DNA of 64,000 bases from Streptomyces sp. 840.1 (GCF_003751445.1 NZ_RJUU01000001.1:1183001-1247000), one strand, 5' to 3'; positions 36,148-45,144 are shown, counted from the first letter of the stretch. Translations and numbers: made by a program. Notes: generated from the sequence alone by a model not told the origin.

Positions 36148-37695
36148 GTGAACGACCAGCACCCCCACGCCGGGTATGTCGGATACGACAGCCACTCCAC
36201 GGGCGGTTTCGACAACGACCCGCTCTTCGGCTCCCTCCCCAGCGGTTACGACGGTTCGTACGACACCACGACCGGTTACGCGGCCCCGTACGACAACGGC
36301 CAGACCGGTTACAGCGGCCAGTACGACACCACCCAGTGGGACACCGGCGCCCACCGGACCGCCGAGTACGACCACACCAGCGGTTACGCGGCCTACGCCC
36401 CCCACCCCCAGCAGTACCCCCCGTACGACGCGGCACCGCAGCGGTACGACACCACCGCCACCTGGGCGACGACCGACGGTCACGGCGCGAACATCCCGTC
36501 ACAGGGCGGCGCCCCGGACGCATCGGGCCAGTGGGACACCTCCGGCTGGTACGCCGACGGCCAGTGGTCGACCACCGACACCGCGGGATACGACTCCGGC
36601 GCGTACGACGCCACCGCCTGGAACACCGGCGCCACGCCCGAGCACGCACAGCAGACGCCGCAGAATTTGACGGCATCGCACGAATCCGAACAGACCCGGC
36701 AGCATCCGTACGAGACACACGAGATGCACGAGGCGTACGGGACGGCCGAGGCGTACGGGACGTACCAGGCATACGAGGCGCCCGAGGCCTACGAACCCTC
36801 CCGGACCTCCGAGTTCAGCCTCCCGGAGCCGGACCTCGCCCAGGAGCAGGACCCCGAACCGGTCCACGAACCGGACACCGAAGGCCTCGCCGCCCCGTCC
36901 CCCGCCGACTCCCACCGCCCCGCAGGCCGCCAGGTCTCCCGCGGAGGCAGCCGCAGCCGCAGGCGTTCGCCCGCCAAGCGCTCCGCTCTCCTCACCGTCG
37001 CCGTTCCCTCCGCCTGCGTGATGAGCGTGGCGGGTATCGCCGCCGCCTCCGTGGGCGGCATGGGCGGCGGCGAGGAGACGAAGGACGACACCACCACGAT
37101 GGCGGCCGCCGACCCCGGGGCGGTCAAGCCCGTCGCCGCCAACAACAAGCTGGACACCCAGCTCGCCAACCTCAGCGCCGACGCGGAGAACTTCGCGGAC
37201 CGCGCCAGCCGCACCCAGGAGCGCATCGACCTGAAGGAGCGGCAGGCAGCCGAGAAGAAGAAGCGCGAGGAGGAGGCCGCCCGCAAGGAGGCCCTGCGCC
37301 CCAAGTACGTCATGCCGGTCAAGGATCACGGCCTCAGCGCGTACTTCGGCCAGGCCGGGGTCAACTGGATGTCCGTGCACACGGGCATCGACTTCCCCGT
37401 CCAGTACGGCACCCCGGTGATGGCGGCGACCGACGGCACCATCCGTACGCAGTTCAACACCGCCTACGGGAACATGGCCATCGTCACCATGGCCGACGGC
37501 ACCGAGACCTGGTACTGCCACCTCAGCAGCACCCGGATCCGCTCGGGCCAGGTCAAGGCCGGTGACGTGATCGCGCACTCCGGGGACTCCGGCAACTCGA
37601 CGGGCCCCCACATGCATTTCGAGGTGCGGCCCGGCGGCGGCGCGGCCGTCGACCCGCTGCCCTGGCTCCGCAGCCACGGCATCGACCCGACCTGA
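36148..37695 (+). CDS. M23-family peptidase (LytM-type) with long repetitive N-terminus
   Basis: The product is 515 aa. Residues ~1-260 are rich in Tyr/Asp/Thr/Gly with YDxxxGYAA-like units. Residues ~285-310 are a transmembrane or signal-anchor segment (LLTVAVPSACVMSVAGIAAA). A charged coiled coil follows (TQERIDLKERQAAEKKKREE). The C-terminal domain has the zinc ligands of M23 peptidases: HTGIDFPVQYGTPVMAA (H-x3-D) and GPHMHFEVRPGG (HxH). It probably cuts peptidoglycan cross-bridges outside the membrane. GTG at 36148 (VNDQHPHAGYVG) follows GAGAGAAGTTG; frames upstream are not family-like. Confidence 0.93.
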   Translation: MNDQHPHAGYVGYDSHSTGGFDNDPLFGSLPSGYDGSYDTTTGYAAPYDNGQTGYSGQYDTTQWDTGAHRTAEYDHTSGYAAYAPHPQQYPPYDAAPQRYDTTATWATTDGHGANIPSQGGAPDASGQWDTSGWYADGQWSTTDTAGYDSGAYDATAWNTGATPEHAQQTPQNLTASHESEQTRQHPYETHEMHEAYGTAEAYGTYQAYEAPEAYEPSRTSEFSLPEPDLAQEQDPEPVHEPDTEGLAAPSPADSHRPAGRQVSRGGSRSRRRSPAKRSALLTVAVPSACVMSVAGIAAASVGGMGGGEETKDDTTTMAAADPGAVKPVAANNKLDTQLANLSADAENFADRASRTQERIDLKERQAAEKKKREEEAARKEALRPKYVMPVKDHGLSAYFGQAGVNWMSVHTGIDFPVQYGTPVMAATDGTIRTQFNTAYGNMAIVTMADGTETWYCHLSSTRIRSGQVKAGDVIAHSGDSGNSTGPHMHFEVRPGGGAAVDPLPWLRSHGIDPT

Positions 37696-37708
37696 CCTGC
37701 CCCCTCGT

Positions 37709-37734
37709 TCCGGCCCGGGGAGCCCCGGGCCGGA
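37709..37734. terminator. Bidirectional terminator
   Basis: TCCGGCCCGGGG / CCCCGGGCCGGA, perfect 12-bp arms with a 2-nt spacer, between the convergent M23 and pcrA genes. Confidence 0.88.
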
Positions 37735-37737
37735 GCG

Positions 37738-40176
37738 CTACAGCTTCTGGACCGGGGCGTACCGCAGCAGCAGCTTCTTCGGCCGCTCGTCCCCGAAGTC
37801 GACCGTGGCCTTCGCCTGGTCCCCGATGCCCTCGACCGCCGTCACCGTGCCCAGACCGAACTGGTCGTGGGTGACCCGGTCGCCGACCACCAGCGTGATC
37901 GTGGGCCTGTCCGACGTCCGCCGTGTCGCGAAGCCCGAGGGCCCGGAGCGCGAACGGGACGCGGACAGCGACGAGGTGATGCCCGACGTCGGTCCCGCAG
38001 GGGCGCCCATGGGGCCCTTGCGCTTCCACTCCAGGTGCTGCTCCGGGATCTCCTCCAGGAACCGCGACGGCGGGTTGTAGGAGGGCTGGCCCCACGCGCT
38101 GCGCATCGAGGCCCGGGTCAGATAGAGCCGCTCGCGGGCGCGGGTGATGCCGACGTAGGCGAGCCGGCGCTCCTCCTCCAGCTCCTTGACCTGGCCCAGG
38201 GCCCGCATGTGCGGGAAGACGCCGTCCTCCATGCCGGTCAGGAAGACCACCGGGAATTCGAGGCCCTTCGCCGTGTGCAGGGTCATCAGCGTGACGACTC
38301 CGGAGCCGTCGGTGTCCTCGTCGGGGATCTGGTCGGAGTCGGCGACCAGCGCGACCCGCTCCAGGAACTCGGCGAGCGTCCCCGCCCCCTCCTCCTCGCC
38401 CCGGTCCTGCTCGAATTCGAGTGCGACGGAGGCGAGCTCCTGGAGGTTCTCGATCCGGGTCTCGTCCTGCGGGTCGGTGGAGGCCTGGAGCTCGGCCAGG
38501 TAGCCGGTCCGTTCCATGACGGCCTCCAGCACCACCGCGGGGCCCGCGCCCGACTCGACGATCGTGCGCAGCTCCTCCATCAGCGTGTTGAACCGCTTGA
38601 CGGCGTTGGCGGAACGCGCGGCCATGCCGTACGCCTCGTCGACGCGGCGCAGCGCCTGCGGGAAGGTGATCTTCTCGCGCAGCGACAGGGCGTCGATCAT
38701 CGCCTCGGCCCGGTCGCCGATGCCGCGCTTGGGCACGTTCAGGATGCGGCGCAGCGGGACCGTGTCCTCGGGGTTGGACAGCACCCGGAGGTAGGCCAGG
38801 ACGTCCCGGACCTCCTTGCGCTCGTAGAAGCGCACACCGCCGACGACCTTGTAGGGCAGGCCGACCCGGATGAAGATCTCCTCGAAGACACGGGACTGCG
38901 CGTTCGTCCGGTAGAAGATCGCGACGTCACCGGCCTTGGCGTCGCCCGCGTCGGTCAGCCGGTCGATCTCGTCCGCGACGAACTGCGCCTCGTCGTGCTC
39001 GGTGTCCGCGACGTAGCCGGTGATCCGGGTCCCGGAACCGGCGTTGGTCCAGAGGTTCTTCGGGCGGCGGCTCTCGTTGCGCTCGATGACGGCGTTGGCC
39101 GCGGACAGGATCGTCTGGGTGGAGCGGTAGTTCTGCTCCAGCAGGATCGTGGTCGCGTCCGGGTAGTCCTCCTCGAACTGGAGGATGTTGCGGATCGTCG
39201 CGCCGCGGAAGGCGTAGATCGACTGGTCGGCGTCACCCACGACGCACAGCTCGCCGGGTGCGTCGGCGGCACCGGCCGGTCCGACCAGCTCCCGTACGAG
39301 CGTGTACTGGGCGTGGTTGGTGTCCTGGTACTCGTCGACCAGGACGTGCCGGAAGCGGCGGCGGTAGTGCTCGGCGACGTCGGGGAAGGCCTGGAGCAGG
39401 TGCACCGTCGTCATGATGATGTCGTCGAAGTCCAGCGCGTTGGCCTCGCGCAGCCGGGACTGGTACATCGCGTAGGCCTGGGCGAGGGTCTTCTCGAAAC
39501 CGTCCGTCGCCTGGCCGGCGAAGGTCTCCTCGTCTATCAGCTCGTTCTTCAGGTTCGACACCTTCGCCGTGAACGACTTCGGCGGGAAGCGCTTCGGGTC
39601 GAGGTCGAGATCGCGGCAGACCAGGGCCATCAGCCGCTTGGAGTCCGCGGCGTCGTAGATCGAGAACGAGGAGGTGAAGCCGAGCTTCTTCGACTCGCGG
39701 CGCAGGATCCGTACGCACGCGCTGTGGAAGGTCATGACCCACATGGCGTTGGCGCGGGGGCCGACGAGCTGCTCGACGCGCTCCTTCATCTCGCCCGCGG
39801 CCTTGTTGGTGAAGGTGATCGCCAGGATCTGGCCGGGGTGCACGCCGCGCTCGGCCAGCAGGTGGGCGATGCGGTGGGTCAGCACCCGGGTCTTGCCGGA
39901 ACCGGCCCCGGCGACGATGAGCAGCGGGGAGCCCGCGTGCACGACGGCGGCACACTGCTCGGTGTTCAGCCCGTCGAGCAGCGCGGCGGCATCGATGACC
40001 GGGCGGTGGGCGCCGTCCCGGTAGTACGCGTCGCGGGGCGGCGGGGGCCCGTCGAACACGCCTGAGAAGAGGTCCTCCGGCACCGCTTCGGGTGCGGAGT
40101 CCTCGGGGGGCGGCGGGGGCCCTTCCTCCGTGTGCTGGAGGCCGGCCAGGAAACTGTCGTCAAAGAGGCTGCTCAT
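37738..40176 (-). CDS. pcrA: ATP-dependent DNA helicase PcrA/UvrD
   Basis: The product is 812 aa, the expected size for actinobacterial PcrA. Superfamily 1 motifs in order: Q-motif LNTEQCAAVVHAGSPLL, Walker A VAGAGSGKTRVLTHRI, Ia AITFTNKAAGEMKER, Walker B HVLVDEYQDTNHAQY, III VVGDADQSIYAFRGA, IV EQNYRSTQTIL, V TAKGLEFPVVFLTGMEDGVF, VI EERRLAYVGITRARERLYL. The C-terminal Tudor-like segment (VGDRVTHDQFGLGTVTAVEG) binds RNA polymerase in homologues. It acts in nucleotide excision repair and removal of stalled complexes. ATG at 40176. Confidence 0.98.
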   Translation of the reverse strand: MSSLFDDSFLAGLQHTEEGPPPPPEDSAPEAVPEDLFSGVFDGPPPPRDAYYRDGAHRPVIDAAALLDGLNTEQCAAVVHAGSPLLIVAGAGSGKTRVLTHRIAHLLAERGVHPGQILAITFTNKAAGEMKERVEQLVGPRANAMWVMTFHSACVRILRRESKKLGFTSSFSIYDAADSKRLMALVCRDLDLDPKRFPPKSFTAKVSNLKNELIDEETFAGQATDGFEKTLAQAYAMYQSRLREANALDFDDIIMTTVHLLQAFPDVAEHYRRRFRHVLVDEYQDTNHAQYTLVRELVGPAGAADAPGELCVVGDADQSIYAFRGATIRNILQFEEDYPDATTILLEQNYRSTQTILSAANAVIERNESRRPKNLWTNAGSGTRITGYVADTEHDEAQFVADEIDRLTDAGDAKAGDVAIFYRTNAQSRVFEEIFIRVGLPYKVVGGVRFYERKEVRDVLAYLRVLSNPEDTVPLRRILNVPKRGIGDRAEAMIDALSLREKITFPQALRRVDEAYGMAARSANAVKRFNTLMEELRTIVESGAGPAVVLEAVMERTGYLAELQASTDPQDETRIENLQELASVALEFEQDRGEEEGAGTLAEFLERVALVADSDQIPDEDTDGSGVVTLMTLHTAKGLEFPVVFLTGMEDGVFPHMRALGQVKELEEERRLAYVGITRARERLYLTRASMRSAWGQPSYNPPSRFLEEIPEQHLEWKRKGPMGAPAGPTSGITSSLSASRSRSGPSGFATRRTSDRPTITLVVGDRVTHDQFGLGTVTAVEGIGDQAKATVDFGDERPKKLLLRYAPVQKL

Positions 40177-40357
40177 CGCTGTCCGAGTCTAGGCGGCCGC
40201 ACTGACACCCCGGAGCCGCATGGGAAAACACACCGTCCGGGGCCACACACCGCGATGCCCGGTCCACCCTGCGTAGGGAACTCGCGCGCCGCGCCGGGCC
40301 GAACCTTACGGCTTCCATAAGGTCACGGAAACGTATCGGGCATATCGAACATCAACC

Positions 40358-40387
40358 TTCACAGCGGCACCATGAGTTGGCTAGCGT
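40358..40387 (+). promoter_or_regulatory. Vegetative-type promoter of the riboswitch-controlled NlpC/P60 gene
   Basis: -35 TTCACA (40358-40363), 18-nt spacer, -10 TAGCGT (40382-40387). Transcription should begin near 40394, about 45 nt before the riboswitch core. Confidence 0.65.
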
Positions 40388-40433
40388 GCTCGTTCGGACG
40401 GCCCGTACCCCCAGAGGCGAACCACGCCGAGCG

Positions 40434-40583
40434 GGCGTCCACGCCGAATCCGGGCTGCCTCCAGGGGTCCGGAACCGGGGACCCACACGCAGCACCGGGG
40501 TGAATCGGTCCGAAACCCCCATAGGACCGTAGGGCAGCCTTCCGTTCCGCCCGAACCCGACAGCTAACCCGGTAGGCGGTCCA
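40434..40583 (+). ncRNA. c-di-AMP riboswitch (ydaO/yuaA type)
   Basis: Conserved blocks occur in order with the right spacing: CGCCGAATCC, CCGGGGACCCA, GGGGTGAATC, GTAGGGC, CCGAACCCGACAGCTAACC and GTAGGCGG closing P1. In actinobacteria this class is a c-di-AMP-sensing OFF switch found before cell-wall hydrolase genes. Here it ends immediately before the GGAAGGAG ribosome binding site of the NlpC/P60 gene, so it could act on translation as well as transcription. Confidence 0.95.
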
Positions 40584-40601
40584 CGGAAGGAGATGCCGGC
40601 C

Positions 40602-41786
40602 TTGGCATCGCATCGCAAACCGCGCCCCCGGGTGCGCAGCAGCGTCCCCGCCATCGGGTTCACGACGGCCGCACTCGCCTCGGTGACCCTGCTGTCCACA
40701 CAGAGCGCGCTCGCGGCCCCGGCCCCGAAGCCCGGCATCGAGGACGTCCAGAAGAAGGTCGACGCCCTGTACCGGGAGGCGGGCACCGCCACCCAGCACT
40801 ACGACGAGGCGAAAGAGGCGTCCGCCGAGCAGCGCACCAAGGTGGACACGCTGCTGGACGACATCGCCGAGCGCGCCGACAAGCTGAACGACGCCCGCCG
40901 CACCCTCGGCAACTACGCGGCCGCCCAGTACCGCGACGGGGCGCTCGCGCCGACCGCCACCTTCTTCCTGGCCAACGACCCGCAGTCGTTCTTCGACCAG
41001 ACCCATCTCATGGACCGGATGGCCTCGAACCAGCAGCAGGCCGTCACGGACTTCCGTACGAAGCAGGCCGAGGCGTCGAAGAAGCGTGCCGAGGCGGTGA
41101 CGAGCCTGGAGACGCTCACCGCGACGCAGACGAAGCTGCGCACCAGCAAGCAGAACGTGCAGACGAAGCTGACCGAGGCGCGCACGCTGCTGTCGAAGCT
41201 GACCGCCGAGGAGAAGGCGCGGCTGGCCGAGCTGGAGCAGAAGAAGAAGGCCGAGGCCAAGCGCAAGGCGGCGGAGCTGGCGAAGAAGCAGGCCGCCGCG
41301 AAGGCCGAGGCCGACCGCAAGGCCAAGGAGGCGGGAAGCGGCACCGGCTCGGACACCGGAACGGGCTCGGGCACGGGCACCGGCACCGGTTCGGGTTCGG
41401 GTTCGGGTTCGGGTTCGGGTTCGGACAGCAGCGCCTCGACGAAGGCCGAGAAGGTCCTCGCGTTCGCCAGGGCCCAGCTCGGCAAGCCCTACGTCTGGGG
41501 GGCGACCGGCCCGTCCTCGTACGACTGCTCGGGGCTGACCCAGGCGGCCTGGAAGGCTGCGGGCGTCACCATTCCGCGGACCACCTGGGACCAGGTGAAC
41601 GTCGGCACCCGGATCGCCACGGACGATCTGCAGCCCGGGGACCTGGTCTTCTTCTACGACGACATCAGCCACGTCGGCATCTACAAGGGCGACGGCATGA
41701 TGATCCACGCGCCGAAGCCGGGGGCCAACGTGCGCGAGGAGTCGATCTACTACATGCCGATCTACGGGAGCGTGCGCCCCGGCTAG
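40602..41786 (+). CDS. NlpC/P60 peptidoglycan hydrolase with coiled-coil domain (riboswitch-controlled)
   Basis: The product is 394 aa. A signal peptide (ASVTLLSTQSALAAP) is followed by a long coiled coil (residues ~45-230; EDVQKKVDALYREAG to KAEADRKAKEAG), then a (GS)n/(GT)n linker from a 6-bp GGGTTC repeat, then the NlpC/P60 domain with catalytic Cys in GPSSYDCSGLTQAAW and His in DDISHVGIYKG. It cleaves peptide stems of peptidoglycan. I choose TTG at 40602: the ATG at 40593 directly abuts the SD GGAAGGAG (40585-40592), while TTG is 9 nt from it. A c-di-AMP riboswitch precedes the gene. Confidence 0.93.
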   Translation: MASHRKPRPRVRSSVPAIGFTTAALASVTLLSTQSALAAPAPKPGIEDVQKKVDALYREAGTATQHYDEAKEASAEQRTKVDTLLDDIAERADKLNDARRTLGNYAAAQYRDGALAPTATFFLANDPQSFFDQTHLMDRMASNQQQAVTDFRTKQAEASKKRAEAVTSLETLTATQTKLRTSKQNVQTKLTEARTLLSKLTAEEKARLAELEQKKKAEAKRKAAELAKKQAAAKAEADRKAKEAGSGTGSDTGTGSGTGTGTGSGSGSGSGSGSDSSASTKAEKVLAFARAQLGKPYVWGATGPSSYDCSGLTQAAWKAAGVTIPRTTWDQVNVGTRIATDDLQPGDLVFFYDDISHVGIYKGDGMMIHAPKPGANVREESIYYMPIYGSVRPG

Positions 41787-41855
41787 GGTCTTCCGTCCGG
41801 ATCAGGGCCTCTCGTTCGGATCAGGGTCCGCCGTCGGTTCGCCGTCGGCCCGGCG

Positions 41856-42614
41856 TCAGCTCGTCGTCGGCGGCGGCTCTCCCGTCCGTCGGGCGATCAG
41901 GACCTCGATTCCGTCCAGGATCCGGGTCAGGCCGAAGTCGACGTCGTCGTCGCCGATGTCGTCGTCGTATTCGTCGCGCGACATCATGGACGCCAGAATC
42001 GGATATCCGTGCTCGTGCAGGAGCGGGCGCAGGAACCGCGCCACGGCGGCGGACCGGACCGGGGCCGCGCTGCTGTCGCGCACATCACGGCGGGCACTGG
42101 CGATGCGCCGCGCGTAGCCGTCGAGCAGCAGCGCGCACCCCAGTGATTCGGCGGCGCTCAGACCGGCACCGGTGAGCGCCGCCAGCAGCACCTCCGTCCA
42201 GCGCAGCAGGTTCGGGGTCGCGGGCGCCCCCCGGGTGGGCAGGTCCGGCAGCCAGGGGTGGGTGTCGCACCGCTCGATCATCGCCCTGGTCCAGGTGGTG
42301 GCCGCGGCCCGCCACCGCTCCGTACCGGTCTCCAGCTCCGGCGCCGGGCCCCAGGCCGCCTCGGCGGCGAGCACCAGCAGTTCGTCCCGTGAGCTGACGT
42401 ACCGGTAGACCGCGTTGGCGGTGAGCCCCACCCGCCTCGCGACGTTCGGCATGGACAGGGCCGCGAAGCCCTCCGCGTCGGCCAGCCCGACAGCCGCCTC
42501 GACGATTCCCTCGACGCTCTGCGAGGGCTTCCGGCCCAGCCGCCCCGTCTTCACGGGCAGCCCCCATGCCAGGGCGAGGCCGGGCGGCAGCCGATCGTCG
42601 TCACCCGCCGGCAT
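41856..42614 (-). CDS. TetR-family transcriptional regulator
   Basis: The product is 252 aa. The HTH lies at residues ~28-75 (SVEGIVEAAVGLADAEGFAA, LSMPNVARRVGLTANAVYRY, VSSRDELLVL). The C-terminal ligand domain resembles the TetR C11-type fold (WTRAMIERCDTHPWL; LLLDGYARRIASARR). Starts at 42629, 42623 and 42614 are in frame; ATG 42614 is preferred because GGAG sits 9 nt upstream. It is divergent from a carboxylesterase gene whose promoter carries overlapping palindromes, its likely operator. Two 16-bp direct repeats (CGTYCGGATCAGGG, 41794 and 41813) lie between it and the preceding gene. Confidence 0.92.
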   Translation of the reverse strand: MPAGDDDRLPPGLALAWGLPVKTGRLGRKPSQSVEGIVEAAVGLADAEGFAALSMPNVARRVGLTANAVYRYVSSRDELLVLAAEAAWGPAPELETGTERWRAAATTWTRAMIERCDTHPWLPDLPTRGAPATPNLLRWTEVLLAALTGAGLSAAESLGCALLLDGYARRIASARRDVRDSSAAPVRSAAVARFLRPLLHEHGYPILASMMSRDEYDDDIGDDDVDFGLTRILDGIEVLIARRTGEPPPTTS

Positions 42615-42675
42615 CGAGCTCATCTCCATGTCCCGTCCACCATGCCCCTCCGCAATGTCCCCGTCCGCAGGGGCA

Positions 42676-42722
42676 TTGACTTCGTGCGTGCCTCACACTT
42701 TATATTAGTGTGGACCCCACAC
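42676..42722 (+). promoter_or_regulatory. Esterase promoter with overlapping TetR-type operators
   Basis: -35 TTGACT (42676-42681), -10 TTATAT/TATATT (about 42700-42706). Over the -10 lies CACACT-TTATATT-AGTGTG (42694-42712). It is overlapped by a second palindrome, GTGTGG-ACC-CCACAC (42708-42722). Binding there would block RNA polymerase. Confidence 0.7.
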
Positions 42723-42747
42723 GAACTGTTCGAGGAAGTGAACTGCT

Positions 42748-44421
42748 GTGAATCCTCTACGCCGGACCCCCTCGCCGGGGCAGCGCGGACCGCAGGTCGC
42801 GGTGCGGCCGCGCTTACGGGCCCTGCTGACCGTTCTGCTCTGCTCCGCCATGATCAGCGGCGCGGCCGGAAGCACGCAGGCCGCACATCGCGCCGGGAAC
42901 GGCCGTGGCGGGCCCGCCACCGTGGTCAGGACGGACACCGGCTCGGTCGAGGGCCGCCTCGGCAGGGACACCCGGATGTTCCAGGGCATCCCCTACGCCG
43001 CCCCGCCGGTCGGCCGGCTGCGCTGGGCCTCACCCCGGCCGGCCGCGTCCTGGCCGGGCGTGCGGAGCGCGACCGAACCCGGCAGCCGGTGCGCACAGGC
43101 GGGCGGGCTCATCGACCGGCAGAGCCTCAGCGAGGACTGCCTCTATCTGAACGTCACCACACCGCTGCGCGGCAGCGCCCGCGCGCTGCCGGTGATGGTG
43201 TGGATCCACGGCAACGGCTACATCAACGGCGCCGGGAGCCTCTACGACGCACAGCGCCTGGCCCGTACGGGCAAGGTGATCGTGGTCAGCTTCAACTACC
43301 GGCTTGGCATCTTCGGATTCCTCGACCATCCCGCGCTCGACCACGGTGCGGCCAGGCACCTGTCGGGCAACTTCGGCCTGGAGGACCAGCAGGCCGCGCT
43401 GCGGTGGGTGAGGCGCAACGCGGCGGCGTTCGGCGGCGATCCGGCGAACGTCACGATCTTCGGCGAGTCCGCCGGCGGCACCAGCGTCTGCGCGCACCTC
43501 GCGGCGCCGGGGTCGGCGGGCCTCTTCCAGAAGGCGATCCTGCAGAGCGCCCAGTGCGCGGGACGCAAATGGTCACCGGGTCCGGCGACGTGGTTCCCGC
43601 TGCCACGCGCGGAGCGCGAGCGGCACGGGCTCGACGTGGCGGCCGAGGCCGGCTGCCCCGACCTGCGGACAGCGGCGACCTGCCTGCGCGGCACATCCGT
43701 GCCGGAACTCCTCAAGTGGTCCGACTACGGACTCGGGTCCGGGCCCTCGGTCGGCGGCGGCGTACTGCCCGTGAGCCCGGAACGGGCCTTCGCCACCGGC
43801 CGCTTCAACCGGGTGCCCGTCATCCAGGGAACGACCAGGGACGAACACCGTCTGTTCACCGCGGCCATCGAAGCGGTGACCGGCAGCACGACGACCGAGG
43901 CCGACTACCGGCAGCAGATCGGCGCACTCTTCAGCACGGGCGACGCGGCCCGCGTCCTGGCCCGCTACCCCACCGGCCGCTTCCACTCCCCCGGCGAGGC
44001 GCTGTCCACCGTCATCAGCGACTGGGCCTGGGGGTGCACGGTCCTCGACCGGGACCAGGCCCTGGACCGGTACGTGCCGACCTACGCCTACGAGTTCGGC
44101 GACGACGAGGCGCCTTGGTTCAGCTCGCTCAAGAAGCCCGGTTTCCCCACCGGGGCGTTCCACGGCAGCGAGCTGCAGTACCTCTTCGACGACGAGCAGC
44201 TCCCCGGTCCGGCCACAGCCGCTCAGCACCGGCTCGCCGACACGATGGTGCGCTACTGGGCCCGGTTCGCACACACCGGCGACCCGAACGGCGACGGGGC
44301 GGCACCCTGGCCCCGGTTCGGCACGGCGCGGCACGTCCAGCCGCTGCAACCGGGGAGGACGGAACCGGTCGACCTCGCCCAGGAACACCGGTGCGGCTTC
44401 TGGCAGGGCATCGGCAGCTGA
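42748..44421 (+). CDS. Secreted type-B carboxylesterase
   Basis: The product is 557 aa. Signal peptide: RPRLRALLTVLLCSAMISGA ending near GSTQAAH. Carboxylesterase-B signatures: FQGIPYAAPPVGRLRW, SEDCLYLNVTTP, the oxyanion loop VWIHGNGY, nucleophile GESAGGTSV, and the His in TGAFHGSELQYLF; the acid is probably in QGTTRDEHRLF. GTG at 42748 follows GAGGAAGTGAACTGCT. It hydrolyses an ester outside the cell. Expression is probably repressed by the divergent TetR protein. Confidence 0.95.
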   Translation: MNPLRRTPSPGQRGPQVAVRPRLRALLTVLLCSAMISGAAGSTQAAHRAGNGRGGPATVVRTDTGSVEGRLGRDTRMFQGIPYAAPPVGRLRWASPRPAASWPGVRSATEPGSRCAQAGGLIDRQSLSEDCLYLNVTTPLRGSARALPVMVWIHGNGYINGAGSLYDAQRLARTGKVIVVSFNYRLGIFGFLDHPALDHGAARHLSGNFGLEDQQAALRWVRRNAAAFGGDPANVTIFGESAGGTSVCAHLAAPGSAGLFQKAILQSAQCAGRKWSPGPATWFPLPRAERERHGLDVAAEAGCPDLRTAATCLRGTSVPELLKWSDYGLGSGPSVGGGVLPVSPERAFATGRFNRVPVIQGTTRDEHRLFTAAIEAVTGSTTTEADYRQQIGALFSTGDAARVLARYPTGRFHSPGEALSTVISDWAWGCTVLDRDQALDRYVPTYAYEFGDDEAPWFSSLKKPGFPTGAFHGSELQYLFDDEQLPGPATAAQHRLADTMVRYWARFAHTGDPNGDGAAPWPRFGTARHVQPLQPGRTEPVDLAQEHRCGFWQGIGS

Positions 44422-44441
44422 CGGCCCCTCGCGGCGGGAGG

Positions 44442-44472
44442 GCCCGGGGCCCGGAGCGCTCGGGCCCCGGGC
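44442..44472. terminator. Terminator between convergent esterase and membrane-protein genes
   Basis: GCCCGGGGCCCG / CGGGCCCCGGGC, perfect 12-bp stem, 7-nt loop. Confidence 0.85.
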
Positions 44473-44494
44473 GCGCGGGCCCGGAGTGCTCGGA

Positions 44495-44539
44495 CCGGGT
44501 GTGCTCAGGCCGGGTGGACTCAGGCCGGGTGTGCTCAGG
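44495..44539. repeat. Three tandem 15-bp repeats
   Basis: CCGGGTGTGCTCAGG, CCGGGTGGACTCAGG, CCGGGTGTGCTCAGG, head to tail. The third copy contains the stop codon of the minus-strand gene ending at 44535. Confidence 0.9.
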
Positions 44540-44888
44540 TCCAGATCGTGGCGATGAAGATGTTGACCATCGTCAGCCCGCCCACCGCCGCGAAGAGGCC
44601 CTTGTCGATCCTCTCCTCGTCCCGCTTGACGTAGACGAGCCCGAGGACGACGACGAGGATCAGCAGCTTGATGCCGATCTTGACGTTGTTCACGGGGTGG
44701 TCGTCGGCCTGGTCGAGCCCGACCAGGGCGATCCCGGTGACCAGCATGGTCAGCGCGCCGTGCAGCATCCCCGGCACGAACCGCGCCGTCCCCGCGCCCA
44801 TCGCCTTCATCTGGGTGAGGAAACCCCCCAGCAGGGCGGCGATCCCGATGATGTGGAGGGCGACGAAGACATCGATGAGTACACGCAT
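44535..44888 (-). CDS. Small four-helix membrane protein
   Basis: The product is 117 aa with four hydrophobic segments (LIDVFVALHIIGIAALLGGF; GMLHGALTMLVTGIALVGL; VKIGIKLLILVVVLGLVYVK; AAVGGLTMVNIFIATIW). Small integral membrane proteins of this type are common in streptomycetes; a histidine in the first helix could be a heme or metal ligand, but this is speculative. ATG at 44888. The stop lies within the tandem 15-bp repeats, showing that the gene end and the repeats evolved together. Confidence 0.85.
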   Translation of the reverse strand: MRVLIDVFVALHIIGIAALLGGFLTQMKAMGAGTARFVPGMLHGALTMLVTGIALVGLDQADDHPVNNVKIGIKLLILVVVLGLVYVKRDEERIDKGLFAAVGGLTMVNIFIATIWT

Positions 44889-44950
44889 GGTTCCGCACCC
44901 TAGCCCTGGCCATATCAGGCATCGGCAGCCAGGTCAGGCTTACTGGATGC

Positions 44951-44990
44951 TTGACTCATGAATGCACCAATTGCCTTACTCTGGTGCAAT
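44951..44990 (+). promoter_or_regulatory. Promoter with MarR-like palindrome
   Basis: TTGACT (44951-44956) and TACTCT (44977-44982). Overlapping this is TGCACCA-N12-TGGTGCA (44963-44988), and within it ATTGC-N11-GCAAT (44970-44990), the spacing seen in MarR-family sites. Confidence 0.5.
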
Positions 44991-45144
44991 TATTCCGGTC
45001 ACCCAACAACAACGCAGCGCCAAATTCGGGCAATAAGCGTCATTACGACTCTTCCCCGTGCCCCGGGTTTAGCGTCCCTACCAGGTGACCGGATCACCGC
45101 CGCTCCGCACCCGGACGGCACCGTCCGGCCGCCCCGCCGAGAGA

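Larger units (their letters stand above)
40177..40601. other. 425-nt divergent regulatory spacer
   Basis: It holds the pcrA promoter on one side and, on the other, a promoter and a c-di-AMP riboswitch for the NlpC/P60 gene. The first ~180 nt (40177-40357) show no further element I can support. Confidence 0.6.
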
